This document shows positions 51,501 to 61,351 of a DNA stretch of 64,000 bases, in pieces. Position 1 is the stretch's first letter. The number at the start of each line of letters is the position of its first letter. The notes beneath the pieces were generated by a model. That model made no database searches. It was not told the origin of the DNA and saw nothing but the letters and a program-made list of their open reading frames with translations. This DNA is from Enchytraeus crypticus (taxonomy: Eukaryota; Annelida; Clitellata; Enchytraeida; Enchytraeidae). The DNA lies in assembly GCA_905160935.1 (NCBI GenBank), contig CAJHZI010000447.1, positions 2,456,001 through 2,520,000 on the forward strand. Direction: 5' to 3'. The translations under genes and the position numbers were made by a program.

Positions 51501-52330
51501 CAAAGAGATAGAACCACAGTTTAGGGTTTAGTAAAAATTGATATTAGTTGAAGTGAACTGTTGATATTTCTAGACTATATTAAACATCTGCTTATTTTTA
51601 TCGACGTCGTTGTTTGATAACTATCAAGTTGGGAAAGCTCTAATAGTCACAGAGTCAGCTTAATAAACTAGATTCAACAGGACTTTCATTCATCATCAGC
51701 ATCATATTCAGAAGACTCATTCAGCTTCATCAACGTCAATAGAGGCTCTACAAGGTTTTGAGCTAGTTCACCCACAAAACGAAAGCAGATTCATCTTACA
51801 ACATCATCATCTTCAAACCACGTCTATATCCATTATACACACCCCAAATACCATCTCGGTTATATGGTGGAGAACCGGGGTATAAATACCATACTCGGTA
51901 ATACAACAACAAAATATAAATTGCACACGGTTCCATCTTGTGTGATAAATTCATGTAGCAGTTTTTCAAGAAGGTTGCATTTAACATGCCAGTATTCGTA
52001 TCTGGAAATTTGAATTGGGATGAAATTTGATATCGAGAGGAAAATGGGATGAAATTTGAATTTGATTGAATATTCGAGCAGCTGTACCTTTCCCGTTAGT
52101 AAATATATCCAAACGAAAGCAATTCTCAATGTTTAGGAGAATTTTTTGGCTGCTGCTCAAGCCATCTAAATTAAATAGCGAATATCAAGAGCATTGGTCA
52201 GCTCGATAAGCCTGTATTGTAATAACAAGAGATATCGATTATAAAAATATATATATATATATATTATATCTATATATATATTATATATATATATATGTGT
52301 GTGTGTGTTGTATGTATATACAGTATATGC

Positions 52331-52392
<62 letters not shown>

Positions 52393-52409
52393 TGTATGTA
52401 TATATATGC

Positions 52410-52455
<46 letters not shown>

Positions 52456-55400
52456 TCATCGTCATCATCCCTTGAATCCCAGCTTAACCAAGGTCGGGGG
52501 GATACAAATAGACTGTCTCAAATCCTCTCTGTCCTACACCACACCACCAGCCAATCCCCTATATGAGACTTTTCCATTCGTTTAAATTTTTGTAGCAAAA
52601 TGTGGAGCCGAGGCGCTCACCAACCAAATGCAATTTCTGACGTTGGTATGGATCGTAGTGCTTTAGCTGCCTTCTACGACACGTGCAGTCACCGGTTGGT
52701 CAATTCTTCAAACAACCCGGACACAACACGTCACTTAAATATGAAGCAGACTTAAGTCACTTAAATATGACGCAGACTCTAGCAGCTACATCTTCCTGCC
52801 AATTGCTTTTGAGACTTGGCCCCATCAACTCTGCCGCGTCTGACTTTCTTAAACGAATTACTGTCTAATTCTTAAACGAATTAGACAGGAGAACCAGTGC
52901 CATTACAGGCGACCACGCGAAAAAGCCTTTCTACGGCAGCGCCTGTCTATTGCACTCCAGCGCTTAATGCTGTCTGCGTTCGTGGCACATTATGAGTGAA
53001 GCTTTCTATAAGCAGATTGGAAAGGAAGGAAAATATTCAATATGGCTGCATAAGCGAGAATAAATTACTTTTTTCATGATTTTTGAAATGAAATTCAAGT
53101 TGGATGTAGGATAATAGGACGATAGCTTGAAAGATCGTCTTGTGAAAGTGACGGATTTTTAAGCCGCAGAGTTAAGAACCGCAGTTTTAAAAGATGAAGA
53201 AAAAATTCCTTCAGCGAGTGATCAGATTAATCAGATTTTTAAGCTTACATGAAAGTATATATATTGAATGAATTCCTAGCATTTTTGTTGTTGCGAAATT
53301 TTTTAAATGAAGAATTAAAATATACATGTAGGCTCCTATGTAAGAATATCTTACCTGCAGCGCAATAGACACTATGAGAAAGTTAATGCAAATCATTCTT
53401 GACGAATATTTGAAGTGAAGTTTCTTCTCCAAAACGTGACTAAATACCAGCAGTCTCAACCATCTAAATAACTTCATTACTTTATTGGGCGTAGCCTGCT
53501 TGATATTAGTGCTAATGCACTCAGATTTTAAGTTGACATTGGACAGCCTGGACGGATGATTCTGGTAAGTTCGCGGAGCGTTTCCCGCCTCTGCATCGAC
53601 CGTTAGAGCGTCTGTCTGCGCAACTGTCTGCGCAGCAACTGTGGCAGCTGACATCGAATCACTTACATCAGTTTCAAGGCTGTCATGCTTCATCACATGG
53701 TCATTTGAAGCTGTCAAATTACATGCGCCATTTTCTTCTTTTTCCAGTTCTGCTTCCGGCAAGCTAAAAATTAATAACAAATAACTTGCACGAATTTTGA
53801 ATATGAATAGCAAATGAACAACATACTTCATAATACTTTATCATCTTTAAGTATTTCATTTATTACTATGTCAGGACGTGGAGTAAGACAAGGTTGTAGC
53901 ATTTCGCCGCTGCTGTTTAACATTTACGCTGAGGCAATGATGGAGGAAGACATGGAAGACTTGGAAGAAGGAATAAAGTAGGAGGGAATTTGTTACAAGA
54001 AGTACGATTTGCAGATGACCAAGGAATGGTAGCGGGGAGCGAGATTGGATTGCAGAAGATAATGGATAGGCTGAATGATACGGCCCTAAGATATGGCATG
54101 AAGATTAATATAAAAAGACCCAGCTTATGAGAGTGTCCAATAATAAAGGTGAAGTTAATATCACAATAAATGGTACGAAACTGGAACAGGTAAGGAGTTT
54201 CAAATATTTGGGTCATACTATAACAGATGATGGGAAATGTGAGACAGAAATGTGCAGTAGGATTGCAAAAGCAAAAGCGGCCTTTGATAGTAGAAAAGAA
54301 CCATTAACAAAAAGTCTAAAGAAAGACACAAAGATAAAGATAGTGAAAACTTTGGTTTGGACCACGCTGTTATATGGATGTGAAACATGGACCTTAAGAA
54401 AGGATGACATTACGAAACTGGAGGCATTGGAAATGTGGATTTGGAGAAGAATGGAGAATATTAGCTGGTCTCAAAAGGTTACTAATGAGGAAGTCCTGGA
54501 GAGAGTTGGCACAGATAGACAGTTGATAAATTTATTAAGAAATAGGAAAAAGAGATGGATAGGACACATTCTAAGGGGGGAAGGTCTATTAAAAGAGGTC
54601 ATAGAAGGTAGAATGGAAGGAAAAAGAGGCAGGGGCAGGCCGAGATTAGGTATGTTAGATGATTTAAAGACACACTCATATGTGGAAATGAAAAGGAAGG
54701 CGGATGACAGAGAAGAGTGGAGGCGTTATGTACCATGGACCTGCCAGTAGGCAGTGCACTAAGAGAGACTACGTCAGAGATTATTGTCACATTAAATATT
54801 AAGAAAAAAAATTTACGGACTACTATTTAAAAGCCTTTTAAAACAATAAAGGTCAGAGCTCAGGGACACTAATTAAGTGCTTAGGTAAGATACAGATCGC
54901 TGTATGGCTTTTGTTTTACGTAACTTGTATTTGTTTTATCAATCGATATTGGATAAGCAACGCAATTAGTGTGAAGAGCCTTCGACCCATTATATAAGTT
55001 TTTTAATAACTTATTGTTTCCAAACGACACATACATGTAGTGTCACACACGTAGAATGGTTTCTAATTTTTTCTTGTATTTTCTTTTTCTGCGCAGATAA
55101 ACTTCTAAATGCCTTTCTAACATGAAAATTATCTGCCATTTAATGGACCCTAATTATGCAATCAATAATCAAACCATCATCGGATTAACTGTCGTCTCAT
55201 GGTGCTGGATCTTTTCTCGATCATTTATAACACCACAATTTTAAAATAGTCGAGTACCACAGGCCAGCGTCCTTGGGCCCATTATTTTTATGATTTTTAT
55301 AAACGATGTAAGCGTTTGTTGTCCTAACCCTGTCTCTCTCTCTATCTCTATTCAGATGATGCTAAACTATTCACAGTGATTGAGCATAAATCTAACTGTG

Positions 55401-56753
55401 CGGATGTAAAAATGCACTTAATGCTATACATCTATGGGCCACGAACTGGCAAATAGATCTAGCTGCTAATAAATGTCATCAAATCTCTTTCCGCAACTCT
55501 AAAGAAAAAGTTATCGATTATACCTACTTTATAAATTACATAATACCTTAAAAGTACATGATGGTCTTAACCTGAGGATTTTGTTTATCAAACATTTTCC
55601 TTTTCAAATCATATAAGAAATAAAGCGAGGTGCTAATCATCCACTGTCATTAACTGATTTAAATCTAGAAACAAAGATCTACTTTTTAAAGCTTTCAGTT
55701 CTTCGTTAGGCCGACCCTCGAATATTGCTCTAACATTTGGACCTCGTACATTAAATCTGATTTTGATTTGATAGAGAATTTACAAAAGCGTTTTATCAAA
55801 CGTTTAAACGGCTTAAGCGGCTTAAGCTACCCACAGAGACTAAGAGTCCTTGGCTCTGAGCCTCTTGAACTCCGTAGATTAAAAATGCGTTTGATCTCAA
55901 ATTGCAAAATTCTAAATAACATAATTGATCTACCATCAGATGAATTTTATACTCTAAAGCAGAGTTATTCGAAATAGTGTGGGTTCACTCCGTGTAAATT
56001 TGTTTAGAAATAACAAAGATAGATTATGATTTAAAAATAGGTGTAATAATGCTTGGAATATGTTACCAAATCATGTAATTGAGGCGGCATCGGCTAACCT
56101 TTTTAAATTTGACTTACCCAAGTTGATTTTATAAATTTTATGAGAAATTGGTATTACGATATCTAATTAAATAGCGACGATACCTCAATCTCGAGACTAC
56201 TGTTAAGACGGCTCCAAAGCAAATTAAGCTGGACTACTGTAATTTCCTCTTCCTCAATCTTCCTGGCTGCGAGATTTCCAGGCAGCATTTCATTGAGAAT
56301 TACCTTGCGCATTCAGCCTTCTGCTAACTAGAGTATTTCGAAGTAGCTGATATCCATGCAATGGCTAATAGTTACTGCTCGAACAGCGCGTTACTTGTAA
56401 GACTGTTTCACTAACTTACTGTCAGTGCTATTTATTGAACCTCATAAACTGCTCTTCGGCTTGGTTCTATCGTTTTACAGTGTTCGAATTTGTCTTTGAC
56501 CACAAAATCGAGCACTGGGTGCAGCAGTGTCATCTGTTGGCAGGTGTGTAATTAGGGTCGCATATTAAAGCATCATAAGTAGATTTTCACACAAGGTTGG
56601 GTAAAAAACAGGTTGGACAGGAGACTTAGAGTGAACTAAAGTTGACATATTAAAAGCTCTACTGTATGTGTTTACACATATAATTGTGCAAGTATATTAA
56701 GGCATCGTAAAGTTGGGCCAGCAGTGGTGAAAGTGTATCAAGCTCAGGTTTAG

Positions 56754-56829
<76 letters not shown>

Positions 56830-59800
56830 CTAGCTATATCCATGCTACAATTCCGTTGTAAATAACATAAAAATGTAATAAATGAAACATAAATAAAACA
56901 TTATATTTGTCATTAATATTGTAAATACTTACGAATATTTGGCATTTATAAGAGAGCGAGTGTAATTTATTTGCCAGCTGTCCGCGATTAAACATTTCTT
57001 GTCAAATTCTTTGTATTCCTGAATGAACAACAATATAAAGTTATGATTTAAATGAAATTAACTTTTAAGAAATTAAAATAACATTTTTTTAATTTTAGAG
57101 AGTCTTAAATATAGTAAAGTTGTGTATAATTTTAAATAAATGTCAGTGAATTCATGAACTATTTTGAATAGTATTTTATTACTTGTAAATAGTTGAAATT
57201 TGATTTTTAGTGACTTATAATTTAAGAGTTACTTAAACTAAATAAAAATTTACTTTACTTATTCTTTTACCTTTTATTCCTATTTTTCTTGAGTAAACAG
57301 GATAGTTTTCTAGTGAAAGACGCCCCTGCCCACTTAATGTTAGTGGAAGCTAAGGAAGGCATACGTGGGCCAACTCTTAATAAGCACACTCCTCCAAAAA
57401 TAATGGTACATCAAAAGGAATGTTATAGTTTATTTAAAGACACACTCGCATGTGGACATGAAGAGGAAAACGGACGCTAGAGATGAGTGGAGGCGTTCTA
57501 TATCATGGACCTGTAAGTAGGCAGTGCACTAAGAGAGAGAGAGAGAGATTATTTATCACTCTGGTTAAATCACTGTACTTTTTCCAACTACATACCAATT
57601 AATCAATCAATAATTAATTAATAGAATTTAACTACCGATTCTCGCCAAGAGGCAATGTATGGACTTCTCAAGCAGACTTTGCACTACTACACCACTAACA
57701 AATATATCAAATATACCATGTGCTAACATGTCAAAGTACCACACGATGATGACTGAGTACACAAAGTTTGAAGAGAAAGCGAGATCAAAATAATGCAGAT
57801 TCAAGATCTGATGCAAGAGGGTCAGAATATTGATCTATGGCGAAAATAGATAAGTTTTTAGCTTGCTCAGGAAAGTAGTAATACATTTGCAAGAACTACT
57901 ATCTTGTGGTAGAGAATTCCATAATGTTGGAAGAGAAAACATGAAGGAGCAGATGTTTACTACAGCAGCGAAGATTACGAAAGGGTCGGTACATGTAAAA
58001 AAGTAAAATAAACAAGAATTATAGTGAAATGATCAACTATGTTGATATCTATCACTTTTAGTACCACATGTTTAAACCATTAGGCAATTTAGACCATTTG
58101 CTGTATAACCAATCCACTGAATGTCCGAGATTTTACTCTCAGATTAGCGCGGCTGGGATTCGAACCCACGAGGTTTCAATTCAATCCAGGATCTGTTATT
58201 TAATAGTTCATGACGTTACCCCTACCCTATTAAGAGATTCTAAATGTACTTGACCGATTGTCAAAAGGCCAGATAGATAGGATGGTTTATAATATTTAAT
58301 CTTTTGAAAGGAAGGAAGCTATCTTGAATTTAATTCGTTCAGATATTGGGAGTCAGTGTATTTACCGTCAGTTTTCTATTAGTTCGATATTTGTTTCGTG
58401 CTTCTTTGACGTTTAAGTAGTTGATTTGCTAGAAAGTAGGATTCCATATTCCAGTATAGTGGTATATTTCACGTATAGGCCTGACATTTAAACGTTAGCT
58501 TGATTCCCTTTCTTTTTAATTATCTTACAGTGTAGTGTGCAACTGTGTCAGTCCCTGCGACTGTTTTGCGTCTTCCTGTATGCTTAGTTATATGATGTTG
58601 CCTGGGACTTTGCAATCAGCCTGCATTTGGACATGAGTCTCTTGAGCGGTTCAATCTATCTCTTTCGTGCCTTCGCTCTTGTGTAAGTTCTTCAATCTTT
58701 ACTCTTCACTAGTCAATCTTATTATCTTTTTGTCTATTTCTCTCGTTTTGTCATCAACGTGTATCTAATTTGTTTCTTCTTCTATCTTAGTCGTCTCTTA
58801 AGGTAACGTAAGTTTTAACTATGTTTCACTATGGTAAGTTAATTTAGTGACACTAAACACGTAACTATGTATGTACGTAGGTACATTGTATGTATGTATG
58901 TATGCATGTATGTATGTATGTATGTATGCATGCATGCATGCATGTATGTATGTATGTATGTATGCATGCATGTATGTATGTATGTATGTATGTATGTATG
59001 TATGTATGTATGTATATGCTTTTATGATGGTGAAGTTAATTTTAATACTGACTCAGTGTTGTAACTTAAGATATAAAATCTAAGTTAGGAACCCTATTAT
59101 CCTTGCTGTCATGGGACGAACTCGTATGGCATAAGAATTACCCCCCTTCCATCAACAGCAAGATTAGAAAATAAGTGGTAGAGGACAAACGGGATAAATC
59201 TCAACCGGGACCCCCTTCCTCCATTTTCAATTACAAAATAGTATATCAGCGGTTATAAATAATAACCATACTTTTTGATTCGCTAGGCCTATATCATGTC
59301 TTTCTACAGTTAGTACGAAAAAATGCAGAAACTACATTGAAACAAAGGACTGAGTTGGAAAACGAAAGTCAGACTAATAAGACCAGAAAGTCCTTAGTCT
59401 TACCAGTGGTAACGTATTCTGCCAGAAACGTGGACAATTAAGAAATATAAACAAAATACCACAAATGCTTTGAACTGTTTTCTTAGGAACCGGTTTCTAA
59501 ATGACAAATAGTCATGGATAAAGAGCCAAAAACTGAAGCACAGGAATAATGTTCGGAGAGCAATTCATTAGAAACAATAATATAGAAATTAACATTCTTT
59601 ATTCACAAAGGTGTGGTTTGGAGAAAGAAATCATGCAGAGTATGGATGTTGGGAAGAGGGAGTCTGAGAGGTGGAGGAATGCCCCGATTAAGTTACATTA
59701 GATGGAACTAACAATGAGACTGGAGCTCCCTGGTCTCCAAGGTCATTGTCTTGATAGAGTCAAGTGCAATATGTTTGTCTAGGTGAGCACTGGAGGTCCT

Positions 59801-61203
59801 GATGGACCTGATAATTATATCTTAACCATGTCTTAATGCGGTAGTGTTGTGTCCGGGTTGTTTGAAGAATTGACCAACCGCTGACGCACGTGTCGTAGAA
59901 GGCAACTAAAGCACTAAGATCCTCACCAATGTCAGAAAAGACATTCGGTTGGCGAGCGCCTAGGCTCCAGAAATTGCTAGAAAAATGTAAACGAATGGAA
60001 AAGTCTCAAATAGCGGATTGACTGATGGATGATATGATGTAAGACGGAGACGATTTGAGACAGTCTATTCGTATCCCGACCCTAGTTAAACTGAGATTCC
60101 AGGGAAGATGATGATGATAACGATGAATGTCTGAATGCCGTAAACTATGCGCGCTGAAAATTATATAAAATATATACGGTTACCCGACCGTTTGACTTCC
60201 GAAAAGACGGCCAATAAGATTATAGTCAGAGAAGATGCGGTAAATATTGTAGAGAAATCTTAAACTGATGACAAACAGGCAGAGAATGGTGGGAATACTT
60301 AAGAAGATGTGTTTCTTATCAGAGCCTTCCAAGAAATCTGAACAGTGGAACTCCTCCATCAAGGTGTAGATCAACCTGCGTATTTTAGCAGATAACAATA
60401 ACACTAATAGATCTTTTCGGTAATAGCTATAAATAGAACATCGGGGACACCTAATGTAGGCTAAACAGTGGACAAGAAAACGTAAACACTGCATAGAATA
60501 CCATTGAAATGTACTTGTTCCTCATAAAATTTCTAATACAAGCTTCCTTTAGCAATGTTATTTACTTTACAACCTACGATACGGATATTAATTAAGAATA
60601 ACTTAACACTTATAATTTAACTCTGACACCCATTATAACGATATGCATGCATTATAACGAAGTTATAATGTAGACCCATTACATTTCCATGTAAATAAAT
60701 GTATCAGATATCAACTTAATAATTATGAACAAACCGGTGTAAACATGCAACAAAATATGTTTTCAATTACCGAACTGATCTATAGAGTACTTTCGGTAGT
60801 TTGAATGAATTGAATCATATTTATTTCACTTTACATGTGGCCTAAAGTCTATTTAGTCTATTTAGAAATAGTTATTCAATGGATGAACGTTTTATAATAA
60901 GTACTGGTCTTGAGTTTGATGTTTTTTCGGAGTGAATCAACTTTTCTACTTCTTCGAAGAACGGATTAATGTCTTGCGTACTCCTGGAGGGAGAGATAAA
61001 CATATACTGAATTGCCTCACCTCTCGTAGCTGTGCAATTGAATGACAGAGAACAACAACAAAAAAAAGTTAACGTTAGCGTCAGTTTCCTCACTCGAAAG
61101 CGATGTCAGCGACGGGAGAGTCCAGGATTTGAACCCCGCAAATGCTGCTCCGCGGTCGAACATTTTACCGACATCGCCATTGGCACCAGCCAACAACAAC
61201 AAC

Positions 61204-61237
<34 letters not shown>

Positions 61238-61305
61238 TAATGATCATCGTAATAATGATAAATAACACTAAAAATGATAATAATAATAATGGCCAAATTA
61301 CACTG

Positions 61306-61351
<46 letters not shown>

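Noticed and set aside
53211..53831. A 206-residue free-standing protein
   Set aside because: Only 53355-53763 is exon; the ORF merely reads on into intron at both ends.
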